Below, piece after piece: positions 1-8,275 of a DNA stretch of 64,000 nucleotides (positions are counted from its first letter, which is position 1; each line of letters starts with the position of its first letter). The notes below the pieces were generated by a model. That model searched no databases. It was not told where the DNA came from and saw only the letters and a program-made list of their open reading frames with translations. Source of the DNA: Flavobacterium aestivum (lineage in GTDB: Bacteria > Bacteroidota > Bacteroidia > Flavobacteriales > Flavobacteriaceae); the NCBI RefSeq assembly GCF_026870175.2, contig NZ_CP113977.2, forward strand, positions 3,596,001-3,660,000, given 5' to 3'. The position numbers were made by a program, and so were the translations under genes.

Positions 1-560
1 GTAATAATTGACTCTTCGAATTCAAGCCATTCTCTCCAACGTTTTTCTACATCTATCCCAACACCATATTTTCGGGCATAAGTGATAAAAGTAGTATAAT
101 GTCCTGCCTCACTTTCCATCAAGTCACGGTAAAATTTAGCCAACTCCTCATCTTGAATATTTTCGGAAAGTACTTTGAAACGCTCACAGCTTCTGGCTTC
201 AATCATAGCTGAAAACAACAATCGTTCTACCAAACCTGAAACACGGCTTCCGTTACCGCTTTTTTTCATGTACAAATACAATTCATTTACATAATCGTCT
301 TTGCGTTCACGACCTAGCTTTAAACCACGTTTGATGATAATATTATGTACTTGTTCAAAATGATCGATTTCTTCTTTGGCCAAAGCCAATAAATCCTTTA
401 CTAAATCCTGATGCTCTGAATTATTAGTGATTATTGTAATAGCGTTGGTAGCTGCTTTTTGTTCGCACCAAGCGTGATCAGTAAGAATTTCTTCGATGTT
501 TTTTTCAACAATATTTACCCATCTAGGATCAGTTGGCAATTGTAATCGTAATACTCCCAT
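1..560 (-). CDS. miaE: tRNA-(ms2io6A)-hydroxylase MiaE, 3' part cut by window edge
   Basis: The reverse strand reads from an ATG at 560 for 186 codons and leaves the window without a stop. The protein opens MGVLRLQLPTDPRW and is mostly helical with spaced Glu and His residues (EEIDHFEQVH, ESEAGHY), the ligands of a ferritin-like di-iron centre. MiaE hydroxylates the isopentenyl group of ms2i6A37 in tRNA. The gene for the enzyme that installs that isopentenyl group, miaA, lies about 60 kb away at 59947. About 190 to 200 residues is normal for the family, so only a short C-terminal piece is missing. Family call is from recognition of the sequence. Confidence 0.85.
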   Translation of the reverse strand, partial: MGVLRLQLPTDPRWVNIVEKNIEEILTDHAWCEQKAATNAITIITNNSEHQDLVKDLLALAKEEIDHFEQVHNIIIKRGLKLGRERKDDYVNELYLYMKKSGNGSRVSGLVERLLFSAMIEARSCERFKVLSENIQDEELAKFYRDLMESEAGHYTTFITYARKYGVGIDVEKRWREWLEFEESII

Positions 561-569
561 TTTTTTTTA

Positions 570-690
570 AGTCTAAAAGTTAAAAAGTCATAAAGTCAAA
601 AGTCGTCATAAAAACGAAAGTCGAAAGTCAAAACTAAGGCAGAATAAAATTCCAATCCAAAACTTTCGACTTTCGACTTTAAAAACTTTA
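570..690. repeat. Intergenic inverted repeat between miaE and glyA
   Basis: The gap is built from variants of AAAGTC. A perfect 14-base arm, CGAAAGTCGAAAGT at 615-628, is matched by its reverse complement at 662-675. It can fold into a hairpin in the RNA of either strand and lies downstream of glyA, so it may act in transcript ending or stability. There is no clean T tract. Confidence 0.6.
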
Positions 691-699
691 AACAAAAAT

Positions 700-1974
700 T
701 TAATAAACAAAGATTGCTCTTTCGCTCATCATTTCGTTTACTTCATTGGCTACTTCTTCAATGATATCTTCGTTAGTATGATTTGTTAAAACCTTATCAA
801 TCATAGCAACAATTGTTTCCATATCTTCTTCAACAAGACCACGAGTGGTAATTGCCGGAGTTCCGATACGAATACCTGAAGTTACAAATGGAGATTTATC
901 ATCAAATGGAACCATGTTTTTATTTACAGTGATTTCAGCTTTTACCAAAGCATTTTCTGCCTCTTTACCTGAAATTCCTTTATTTCTAAGGTCAATTAAC
1001 ATCATATGATTGTCAGTTCCTCCAGAAATAATGTTATATCCTCTTTTTACAAAAGCTGCTGCCATTGCCTTAGCATTTTTTTGTAATTGCATAGCATATG
1101 TAAAGAACTCATCTTGTAATGCCTCACCAAAAGCTACCGCTTTAGCAGCAATAATGTGCATTAATGGTCCACCTTGATTTCCTGGGAAAACAGCAAGATC
1201 TAATAATGTTGACATCATTCTGATTTCTCCTTTTGGTGTAGTTAATCCCCAAGGATTTTCAAAATCTTTACCCATTAAGATCAAACCTCCACGAGGTCCA
1301 CGTAATGTTTTGTGAGTTGTAGTTGTTACAATATGACAATGAGGAATTGGATCATTCATCAATCCTTTGGCAATTAAACCAGCAGGGTGAGAAATATCAG
1401 CCATTAATATAGCTCCTACACTATCAGCAATTACTCTAAAACGCTCAAAATCCATATCACGTGAATAAGCCGAAGCTCCTGCGATGATTAATTTTGGCTG
1501 CTCTCTAGTAGCAATTTCTTGAATTTTATCATAGTTCAAAAGACCTGTTTCTTGATCTACACCATAAAAAACCGGATTGTATAAACGTCCAGAAAAGTTT
1601 ACTGGTGAACCATGAGTTAAGTGTCCTCCGTGTGATAAATCAAAACCTAAGATTTTATCTCCTGGTTTCAAACATGTAAAAAATACTGCTGTATTAGCTT
1701 GTGAACCAGAGTGAGGCTGTACATTCGCGTAAGCAGCACCAAATAATTCTTTAGCTCTATCTATAGCAATTTGTTCTACTACATCTACTACTTCACAACC
1801 TCCGTAGTATCTTTTGCCTGGGTATCCCTCGGCATATTTATTAGTTAAAACAGACCCGGCTGCCTCCATTACTTCGTCACTTACAAAGTTTTCAGAAGCG
1901 ATAAGTTCTAATCCGTGTATTTGTCTGTCTTGTTCCTCAATAATGAGGTCAAAAATTTGTTCGTCGCGTTGCAT
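700..1974 (-). CDS. glyA: Serine hydroxymethyltransferase
   Basis: PLP enzyme that interconverts serine and glycine and charges tetrahydrofolate with a one-carbon unit. The start is placed at the ATG at 1974, giving 424 residues and the usual N-terminus ([10 protein letters not shown]). An upstream in-frame ATG at 2010 would add 12 unrelated residues and would run into a promoter-like box at 2000-2007. The active-site segment [11 protein letters not shown] carries the PLP lysine at about residue 222, and LIASENF near residue 25 and YPGKRYYGG near 51 are family blocks. Complete, housekeeping, and transcribed away from fahA. Confidence 0.97.
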   Translation of the reverse strand: MQRDEQIFDLIIEEQDRQIHGLELIASENFVSDEVMEAAGSVLTNKYAEGYPGKRYYGGCEVVDVVEQIAIDRAKELFGAAYANVQPHSGSQANTAVFFTCLKPGDKILGFDLSHGGHLTHGSPVNFSGRLYNPVFYGVDQETGLLNYDKIQEIATREQPKLIIAGASAYSRDMDFERFRVIADSVGAILMADISHPAGLIAKGLMNDPIPHCHIVTTTTHKTLRGPRGGLILMGKDFENPWGLTTPKGEIRMMSTLLDLAVFPGNQGGPLMHIIAAKAVAFGEALQDEFFTYAMQLQKNAKAMAAAFVKRGYNIISGGTDNHMMLIDLRNKGISGKEAENALVKAEITVNKNMVPFDDKSPFVTSGIRIGTPAITTRGLVEEDMETIVAMIDKVLTNHTNEDIIEEVANEVNEMMSERAIFVY

Positions 1975-1999
1975 TTCTTTGATTTTCGTTAATTTCCCG

Positions 2000-2007
2000 C
2001 AAAAATA
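2000..2007 (-). promoter_or_regulatory. Candidate -7 box for glyA
   Basis: On the reverse strand this reads TATTTTTG, a match to the Bacteroidota -7 consensus TAnnTTTG, 25 bases ahead of the glyA ATG. No TTG was found at the expected -33 distance, so this is half a promoter only. Confidence 0.4.
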
Positions 2008-2017
2008 CAAAAAAACG

Positions 2018-2048
2018 TTTGTTTAACTCTTAGATTATAATATATTTG
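2018..2048 (+). promoter_or_regulatory. Promoter for fahA
   Basis: TTTG at 2018-2021, a spacer of 19 bases, then TATATTTG at 2041-2048. Both boxes and the spacing fit the Bacteroidota housekeeping promoter (TTG, 17 to 23 bases, TAnnTTTG). The fahA ATG follows 34 bases later. Confidence 0.7.
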
Positions 2049-2082
2049 ACAAGTAATTTTCAACAAAACAATTAACATTATC

Positions 2083-3366
2083 ATGCCAATAACAGCCAAC
2101 GATCCCAGTAGAAAGTCATGGTTAGAAGTGCTGCCTGACAGCGACTTCCCCATTCAGAATATTCCTTTTGGAGTTTTTCTTACCAAAGAAAATATCGTCA
2201 CAGTAGGTACTAGAATTGGAGATTCTGCAATCGATTTAGGAGCATTACAGCAATTAAACTATTTTGAGGGCATCGAATTGACTGACGATATGTTCATGCA
2301 GGATACTTTGAACGATTTTATATCCGATGGTCAAAAAACATGGCGATTGGTACGAAATAGAATAGCCGATATTTTTGATGAAGTTAATCCCGAATTAAGA
2401 GACAATCCCAAACATAGAGATATAGTAATTTTTAAAATGGAAGATGTAGAAATGCAACTTCCTGTATTAATAGGCGATTATACCGATTTCTATTCCAGTA
2501 AAGAACACGCAACTAACGTAGGTAAAATGTTCCGCGACCCGGAAAACGCATTATTACCAAACTGGTTACACATTCCGGTTGGCTACCACGGAAGAAGCTC
2601 TACTATTATTCCTTCTGGAATTCCCGTACACAGACCTATGGGACAAACCTTACCAAATGGAGAAAACACTCCTGTATTTGGTCCTTCAAGATCTGTAGAT
2701 TTTGAACTGGAAACAGCATTTATCACAACAGATGTCAATATTATGGGAGAAAACATTCCTATTGGCGAAACCGAAGCTTATATTTTTGGAATGGTCTTGC
2801 TAAACGACTGGAGTGCCCGTGACATTCAAAAATGGGAATATGTACCACTAGGCCCGTTTTTGGCAAAAAACTTTGGTTCAACAATTTCTCCTTGGATAGT
2901 TACTCTTGATGCTTTAGAACCTTTTAGAACCAAAGGGCCAAAACAAGAACCAGTACCTTTCCCATACTTACAACAAAAAGGAAAACACTCATTCGATATT
3001 AATCTTGAAGTAGCAATTGCTCCAGAAAATGCTGAACCAACTGTTGTTTCCAGAACTAATTTCAAATACATGTACTGGACAATGAGCCAACAACTGACTC
3101 ACCATACATCAAACGGCTGTCGTGTAAACTCAGGAGACATGATGGGTTCCGGAACAATTTCCGGTCCTACTCCAGACAGCTACGGATCTATGCTGGAATT
3201 GACTTGGGGAGGAAAAAATCCTATACAATTAAGTGACGGTACCGAACGTAAATTCATAAATGATGGAGACACTGTAATCATCAAAGGATATAGCCAAAAC
3301 GGACAAGTTCGTATTGGTTTTGGAGAAGCGTCAAGTAAATTGCTTCCTCCTTTTATAAAACAATAA
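2083..3366 (+). CDS. fahA: Fumarylacetoacetase
   Basis: Last step of phenylalanine and tyrosine breakdown: hydrolyses 4-fumarylacetoacetate to fumarate and acetoacetate. 427 residues, the normal length for the two-domain enzyme. Seen in the sequence: HATNVGKMFRD with the catalytic His at about residue 142, metal ligands Asp135 (GDYTDF), Glu208 and Glu210 (FELET) and Asp242 (NDWSARD), and the conserved GYHGR segment. It stands alone with its own promoter and a terminator; no other tyrosine catabolism gene is visible here. Confidence 0.95.
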   Translation: MPITANDPSRKSWLEVLPDSDFPIQNIPFGVFLTKENIVTVGTRIGDSAIDLGALQQLNYFEGIELTDDMFMQDTLNDFISDGQKTWRLVRNRIADIFDEVNPELRDNPKHRDIVIFKMEDVEMQLPVLIGDYTDFYSSKEHATNVGKMFRDPENALLPNWLHIPVGYHGRSSTIIPSGIPVHRPMGQTLPNGENTPVFGPSRSVDFELETAFITTDVNIMGENIPIGETEAYIFGMVLLNDWSARDIQKWEYVPLGPFLAKNFGSTISPWIVTLDALEPFRTKGPKQEPVPFPYLQQKGKHSFDINLEVAIAPENAEPTVVSRTNFKYMYWTMSQQLTHHTSNGCRVNSGDMMGSGTISGPTPDSYGSMLELTWGGKNPIQLSDGTERKFINDGDTVIIKGYSQNGQVRIGFGEASSKLLPPFIKQ

Positions 3367-3442
3367 TTTCTCAATAGTGATTAACGAAAAGCAATTAGCT
3401 ACCTACTCAATAATCACAAAACAATAAAAAAACTCTTATACA

Positions 3443-3474
3443 AACCGACAATTTTAGAGTTGTCGGTTTTTTTT
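3443..3474 (+). terminator. Intrinsic terminator after fahA
   Basis: Perfect 9-bp stem AACCGACAA / TTGTCGGTT with an 8-base loop, followed by a run of eight T. Lies 77 bases past the fahA stop codon. Confidence 0.9.
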
Positions 3475-3510
3475 ATGAAAAATTTTAAGCGTAATCCCCT
3501 AGAGGAATAG

Positions 3511-3518
3511 TAAGTTTG
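3511..3518 (+). promoter_or_regulatory. Candidate -7 box for the 3570 lipoprotein
   Basis: TAAGTTTG matches TAnnTTTG and sits 52 bases before the ATG. No clear -33 TTG was found, so this is a weak call. Confidence 0.4.
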
Positions 3519-3569
3519 CAAAAATATTTTTAAGCTTAAGATCGATATAATTCATTTCCCCCAAAAAAC

Positions 3570-4754
3570 ATGAAAAAAATTACTTTTATAATTGCATTCT
3601 TTATCCTCCTTACCTCCTGCGGAGTAAAACAAACCAAAAACAACCTAAGTTCTGGAAATTATGATGCCGCTATTGACATAGCTGTTTCTAATTTGCGTTC
3701 CAACAAAGACAAAAAAGGAAAACAAGATTACATCTATTTGCTTGAAGAAGCTTTCGCCAAAGCCAAAGAAAGAGATTTAAATACTATCGCTTTTTTAAAC
3801 AAAGAGAACAACCCAAGTAATTTAGAGAAAATATACAATACGTATTTATCACTAAATGACCGTCAAGAAAAAATCAAGCCTTTGCTTCCGCTAAAATTAA
3901 TCAAAGAAGAAAGAAATGCTATTTTCCCTTTCGACAATTATGATAGCGAAATCATCAGCAGTAAAAACAACCTATCCAATTATTTATATGCTAATGCGAA
4001 AGCCTTGATGCTTACCAAAAACAAAATGAATTATCGCAGAGTTTATGATGACTTAGCTTATTTGGATAAAATAAATCCAAATTATAAAGATGTCACAAAA
4101 ATCATGAATGAAGCACAGTATAAAGGAACCGATTTTGTGATTGTATATACCAAAAACGAAACCAATATGGTAATTCCGACACAACTTCAAAATGATTTAT
4201 TGGATTTCAAAAGCTATAAACTGAATGACAAATGGACTGTTTATCATAGTGCTAAACAAAAAGACATTTACTATGATTACGGAATGCTTATCAATTTTAG
4301 ATCTATATCTATATCTCCTGAACAAATAAAAGAAAGAGAATTCATAAAAGAACGCCAAATAGTTGATGGGCAAAAAAAGCAACTCGATTCTAACGGAAGA
4401 GTAGTTCTGGATAGACAAGGGAAACCAGTTATGGTAGACAATCTAGTCAATGCAACTGTAAGTATTTATGAAATCAGACAATTCAAATCGTGTCAAATCA
4501 CCGCCAAAGTAGATTACATTGATAACAAAACCAACCAATCAATCGAATCTTTCCCAATAACAAGTGAATTTGTTTTTGAAAATATCTATTCGACATACAA
4601 AGGAGACCGTCGTGCTGCCGATGATAATTATTATGCCTATTTTGATAAGAAAGTAGCTCCATTTCCAACCAGCGAACAAATGGTTTACGACACCGGTGAG
4701 GATTTGAAAGCCAAAATTAATTCGGTTATTACCCGAAACCAGTTTAGAAAATAA
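3570..4754 (+). CDS. Lipoprotein of unknown function
   Basis: 394 residues beginning with a lipoprotein signal: a short KK-rich start, hydrophobic core, then TSCG with the lipid-attachment Cys at about residue 17. The next 90 residues (NLSSGNYDAAIDIAVSNL, then an EEAFAKAKERD helix) read like tetratricopeptide-type helices. The C-terminal half is beta-rich. No catalytic motif was recognised. Probably faces the periplasm on a membrane. It is convergent with the gene at 4872 and separated from it by a 45-bp palindrome. Confidence 0.85.
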   Translation: MKKITFIIAFFILLTSCGVKQTKNNLSSGNYDAAIDIAVSNLRSNKDKKGKQDYIYLLEEAFAKAKERDLNTIAFLNKENNPSNLEKIYNTYLSLNDRQEKIKPLLPLKLIKEERNAIFPFDNYDSEIISSKNNLSNYLYANAKALMLTKNKMNYRRVYDDLAYLDKINPNYKDVTKIMNEAQYKGTDFVIVYTKNETNMVIPTQLQNDLLDFKSYKLNDKWTVYHSAKQKDIYYDYGMLINFRSISISPEQIKEREFIKERQIVDGQKKQLDSNGRVVLDRQGKPVMVDNLVNATVSIYEIRQFKSCQITAKVDYIDNKTNQSIESFPITSEFVFENIYSTYKGDRRAADDNYYAYFDKKVAPFPTSEQMVYDTGEDLKAKINSVITRNQFRK

Positions 4755-4780
4755 GGCTCTTAATATTATCAAAACAATAA

Positions 4781-4825
4781 GAACAGCCCAATTGTAATGA
4801 CAGTGTCGCTACAATTGGGCTGTTC
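4781..4825. terminator. 45-bp palindrome between convergent genes
   Basis: Arms GAACAGCCCAATTGTA (4781-4796) and TACAATTGGGCTGTTC (4810-4825) are perfect complements over 16 bases, and the middle contains a second small palindrome, GACAGTGTC. The position between the ends of two convergent genes suggests a two-way terminator, although no T tract follows on the + side. Confidence 0.65.
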
Positions 4826-4871
4826 TATAATTAGTAAGCAAACTATATATTTACCGAAATTTTTCTCTCAT

Positions 4872-5306
4872 TTAGTTATACATATCTGGTGTCAACACAA
4901 TCTTAAAAAGCTCTTTTTGATTACTGTCCATATAGTTATAAATCACGGTAGAATTATTATCTCTAAAGGCTTCAAGACTCGGATTTGTTTTAGAACCAGC
5001 CATTATTTCTTTTTCAACCGACTTTTTTAAATCCTCAACCTTAATACTTTCTTTTTGAACCCGCACCAAAGTAAAATCATATTGAACAGTATTATGTGGC
5101 AATGTATTTACACTCTCCATACGGATATCATTGCTAATCATCATCGGGCAAGCTTTGTTGTAATTTTCAACCAATGCTGTGAGCTCTTTCCCCACTGATT
5201 TATTTTTTGAATAATAATATTGCGCCACACTGACCAAAGCCACAACAACAACGATTTTAACTATTTTTCGAATAAGCAGTTTCCTATTTATTTGTTTTCC
5301 TTCCAT
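4872..5306 (-). CDS. Small membrane-anchored protein of unknown function
   Basis: 144 residues. A basic N-terminus (KQINRKLLIRK) is followed by one hydrophobic segment (about residues 14-28, IVKIVVVVALVSVAQYYY) and a soluble, probably extracytoplasmic domain with no recognised motif. First of three short reverse-strand genes (with 5404 and 6423) that have no assigned role. Confidence 0.7.
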   Translation of the reverse strand: MEGKQINRKLLIRKIVKIVVVVALVSVAQYYYSKNKSVGKELTALVENYNKACPMMISNDIRMESVNTLPHNTVQYDFTLVRVQKESIKVEDLKKSVEKEIMAGSKTNPSLEAFRDNNSTVIYNYMDSNQKELFKIVLTPDMYN

Positions 5307-5403
5307 TTTTAATAGATCTTTTGTTTTTACTTACAAACATTATTACAAACTTCTTTACACTTACAGAACCCGAGACAAGCTCAAATCATTAAGAGAAACC
5401 ATT

Positions 5404-6237
5404 TTAATCTAAATATCTTTGAATCTCTTCTTTATCATTATCATTCGGCAACAAATAAACTATAATTGGTCTTTTGCCCTTTCTATACAACAAACATTGT
5501 ACATTAAAATTATTGATTTGTTTTTTAGTATCAATCGTGATCTTCTTACCATTTTCAATTTCAAAAGTCAAATATCTCTTTTTCGAATAAAAAGGCTTTA
5601 CTCCCAATTCTTCAAAATATTTACTTAACTCATTAGAATAATAACTCCAATCATCCATAGCCGCAAAATAGTTTTCCGCCTCAACAGAATTTTCATCTTT
5701 AAACGATTTTGTTTCTGGACTAAAAATTACAAGCTTCGTCGTTGTTACAATTTCAGTTTCATTAGGAACTTCTTTTTTAGGCGAAGTAAATGACACAACT
5801 TGCAATTCATTGTTTATATCAACACCTTTCAAAATTTTCCAATCCATGCCAACCCTACCATTTTCATCAAAAAATGCTAAAGTATCACCCTGATCCCCAA
5901 TCACATAATTATCATAATCTTTGTACTTCCCGTAAGTTTTGGTTTGCAATAATTCTCCAACAAAATCTCCATCAGTATCAAATCGGGCCGCACCTTTTAC
6001 ATCTCCATTTTTCATATACAAAATAGAGCCTCCGTTTGCGACAAATAAATGATTTACTTCTTTCTTTTTCTTCTCGATTTCTTCTTTTGTTAATTTGCCT
6101 TTCTTTAAGGAAGAAGATTTAATAGCATCGGCCAACGAAACATTCTCAGATTGCTTATTTTCAGTTTGATCAGATTTATTTTCTTTGCATGAAATCAAAG
6201 ATAAAATACAAATAGTTATTAGTATTGTTTTTTTCAT
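5404..6237 (-). CDS. Lipoprotein of unknown function
   Basis: 277 residues with a lipoprotein signal (MKKTILITICILSLISCKE, Cys at residue 17), then a charged linker rich in Lys, Glu and Asn. A central stretch (ANGGSILYMKNGDVKGAARFDTDG) looks like beta strands. No function is recognised. It is 97 bases upstream of the 4872 gene on the same strand, so the two may share a transcript. Confidence 0.8.
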   Translation of the reverse strand: MKKTILITICILSLISCKENKSDQTENKQSENVSLADAIKSSSLKKGKLTKEEIEKKKKEVNHLFVANGGSILYMKNGDVKGAARFDTDGDFVGELLQTKTYGKYKDYDNYVIGDQGDTLAFFDENGRVGMDWKILKGVDINNELQVVSFTSPKKEVPNETEIVTTTKLVIFSPETKSFKDENSVEAENYFAAMDDWSYYSNELSKYFEELGVKPFYSKKRYLTFEIENGKKITIDTKKQINNFNVQCLLYRKGKRPIIVYLLPNDNDKEEIQRYLD

Positions 6238-6422
6238 ATTTGGTTTACCACATTTATTACACTCAATGTCTGTCTATCTAGCAAGCTACAAATTTTGGAG
6301 ACTTTTTGTCTTTCTTTATTAATTATTAAAAGCTATAAATGTAATAAAAGTCCCCTAACATTTCATTAAAACATCCAGAAACAGATATTTTAGAAAGCCA
6401 TTTTTTAAATATTGCAAAAATT

Positions 6423-6746
6423 CTAATCTATCCATTCCATAAAAGCAAAATATAACCAGATTAAAATAAAAACAACTGGTAAAAATAATACCATTCCAAA
6501 GTTTGAATTTCTTTTGAATATTTCATTTTTCTTATGCTTAAAAAAGGAATCAATTAGCAAATACAAACTCCAAACTATATAAAAAGCAAACATCCAAACT
6601 GCTATCGCAAGTCCATCTCCTGTACCGCACCTCCTATTCGGATCTAACATTGATAATCCAACAGGAATTGAAATCATCAAGCAAAATATCAAAATTGCAA
6701 TCCTCTTTATACAGTGTTTTAAAATGCTTTTATCGATTTCCATCAT
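6423..6746 (-). CDS. Small integral membrane protein, unknown
   Basis: 107 residues with three hydrophobic stretches (about residues 14-32, 47-67 and 86-103) separated by short charged loops, including CGTGDG between the first two. No family recognised. Coding potential is judged from length, hydrophobic pattern and an ATG start. Confidence 0.6.
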   Translation of the reverse strand: MMEIDKSILKHCIKRIAILIFCLMISIPVGLSMLDPNRRCGTGDGLAIAVWMFAFYIVWSLYLLIDSFFKHKKNEIFKRNSNFGMVLFLPVVFILIWLYFAFMEWID

Positions 6747-6924
6747 TACAGATTATTAAGCCGTTTTTTAATTATTAAAATGACATTTTATTTTTATTAT
6801 CAACTATGATATAACTAGAATATTCCTACCCATAGCTCAAACAAAAATCATAAAATCTTTTAGAAAAACAAAACATCTTCTATTTTCTTAAAAGCTTTAT
6901 GCACACATAAACAATAGAAACTAG

Positions 6925-7077
6925 TCAACGAAATAACAAAACCATTACTAGAAAAAGCAATAACAATAATCCAAAATAGCTCTTTTTTTCATATAAAGAT
7001 TGTTCCCAAATGATTTCGAAAATCGATTTTAATTCAAAATCAGTATCTTCACTCTTAAAAAAGAAAAAATTATCCAA
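6925..7077 (-). CDS. Possible 50-residue tail-anchored protein with TTG start
   Basis: The reading frame is open much further upstream, but that part is poly-A/T translation. From a TTG at 7077 it encodes about 50 residues: an acidic stretch (KSEDTDFELK), an amphipathic segment with Trp, and a C-terminal hydrophobic helix of about 14 residues ending in Arg. A TATTTTTG-like box lies upstream on this strand. It may equally be chance. Confidence 0.3.
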   Translation of the reverse strand: MDNFFFFKSEDTDFELKSIFEIIWEQSLYEKKSYFGLLLLLFLVMVLLFR

Positions 7078-7166
7078 AAAACAGCCATAAAAACAGTAAA
7101 TTTTCTTTTTAACCACAAAAATATCTTGATTTGTTAAAAATTTGACTTTTGCAAAAAAATATAACG

Positions 7167-7194
7167 TTTGGTTGAAAAAATATTTGTAGCTTTG
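7167..7194 (+). promoter_or_regulatory. Promoter at the head of the arginine/proline cluster
   Basis: TTTG at 7167-7170, 16 bases, then TAGCTTTG at 7187-7194, close to the Bacteroidota consensus. The next ATG, that of the leader ORF, begins only 6 bases past the -7 box, so the transcript would have almost no 5' untranslated region. Confidence 0.65.
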
Positions 7195-7199
7195 CGCCA

Positions 7200-7280
7200 A
7201 TGAAAAATACAGGAACATATATAACTATTATCTCTCGGATAATCACACCTACCACTTCTCCCGAAGTACGGATGCTATAA
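7200..7280 (+). CDS. Putative leader peptide, Thr/Ile-rich, with two CGG codons
   Basis: A 26-codon ORF starts 6 bases past a good promoter and 245 bases ahead of the first arginine-cluster gene. It has 6 Thr and 5 Ile in 26 residues (for example TYITIISRIITPTT) and two Arg codons, both CGG, while AGA and CGT dominate nearby genes. Short ORFs rich in the end-product amino acid, placed between promoter and operon, are the hallmark of ribosome-mediated attenuation. A 5-bp hairpin (GCTAT, 4-base loop, ATAGC) overlaps its stop codon. The amino-acid content points to threonine/isoleucine rather than arginine, which does not fit the genes below. Function is inferred. Confidence 0.5.
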   Translation: MKNTGTYITIISRIITPTTSPEVRML

Positions 7281-7524
7281 CTATAGCTTCCAAAGTGTAT
7301 TTAGTAATATATTTATTCATTTCCATATTTTATCGTTTTGAAATTATTTCCATTTTTATTTGGATTAATACATCCAAAAAATAACACCAAACAATTTTTA
7401 TCTATCTACAATTCAATATATTGGACTATTCTTCCTTGTATTTATCTTATATTTGATAGTACAAAACCAGAACATTTCAAACTTGATTGTAGTGCATTTT
7501 TTAACCTAAAACACAACCTTTGAA
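7281..7524 (+). promoter_or_regulatory. Leader region between leader ORF and GNAT gene
   Basis: No convincing gene. A perfect hairpin TTTGGAT, 6-base loop, ATCCAAA lies at about 7361-7380, but no T tract follows on the + strand, so it is not a standard terminator. An ORF of 61 codons here (7338-7523) has no recognisable features. The length and the leader ORF upstream are consistent with an attenuator region. Confidence 0.4.
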
Positions 7525-8151
7525 ATGAATATTTCTATTGTAGTAACTCAGGAAGAACATTATAAGTATGCGCAAGAAATATGCGATACGATAGAATCAT
7601 CTGCCCTATTGAGAGGTACTGGAATTGCTAAAAGAACACCAGAATACATCCAGGAAAAGATGAAAAAAGGAGATGCTGTAATTGCCCTTAATAACGGAAT
7701 TTTTGCTGGTTTTTGTTATATCGAAAGTTGGCAACACGGTCAGTTTGTGGCACACTCTGGTTTAATCGTACATCCGGATTATAGAAATTTAGGATTAGCG
7801 AAACAAATAAAATCTTTTGTATTTGACTATTCGTTGCAAAAATATCCTGAGGCTAAAGTATTCGGAATCACTACAGGCCTTGCGGTAATGAAAATCAATT
7901 CGGATTTAGGATACAAACCAGTTCCGTTTTCGGAATTGACTACAGATCCTAGTTTTTGGAAAGGATGTCAAACCTGTACCAACTATGAAATCTTAAAAAG
8001 CAAAGAAAATAAATTGTGTTTGTGTACAGGTATGCTTTTTGATCCAAAAGAAAAACCAAAAGATCCACCCAAACATCCATTTAACGTAAAAATCCTAAAC
8101 AGATTGAAAGCCATAAAACAAGCACTGTTTTTGAAAAAAGAAGAAAAATAA
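7525..8151 (+). CDS. GNAT-family N-acyltransferase at the head of the arginine cluster
   Basis: 208 residues. The acyl-CoA binding motif of the GNAT fold is present: VHPDYRNLGLAKQI at about residues 82-95, following a strand (HSGLIV). Its place directly before argG suggests it makes the N-acylglutamate that starts arginine synthesis, which would be N-succinylglutamate in this phylum. The C-terminal third holds four cysteines in a CxxC and CxC pair (about 148, 151, 165, 167), an unusual possible zinc site. E. coli-type ArgA has an extra kinase-like domain that is absent here. Substrate is inferred from context only. Confidence 0.75.
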   Translation: MNISIVVTQEEHYKYAQEICDTIESSALLRGTGIAKRTPEYIQEKMKKGDAVIALNNGIFAGFCYIESWQHGQFVAHSGLIVHPDYRNLGLAKQIKSFVFDYSLQKYPEAKVFGITTGLAVMKINSDLGYKPVPFSELTTDPSFWKGCQTCTNYEILKSKENKLCLCTGMLFDPKEKPKDPPKHPFNVKILNRLKAIKQALFLKKEEK

Positions 8152-8275
8152 GGATTTCAATTGCATTCTTAACAAAAGAGAACAAATCAACACAACCAAT
8201 ATAACACAACCCTTTTTTTATAGAAAAACAATCATTAACGAAAGAGATCTTTAGAAAAGGAAAAAACATAACAAC

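Noticed and set aside
1814..2026. Open reading frame on the + strand inside the glyA start region
   Set aside because: It is the antisense of a strongly conserved glyA, with no recognisable protein features.
6925..7218. 97-codon reverse ORF taken at full length
   Set aside because: Its first half is translated poly-A/T and it would run through the arginine-cluster promoter and leader start; only the last 50 codons are kept, at low confidence.
7338..7523. 61-codon ORF between the leader ORF and the GNAT gene
   Set aside because: No promoter, composition like random AT-rich DNA, and no family-like features; it is better read as part of the leader region.
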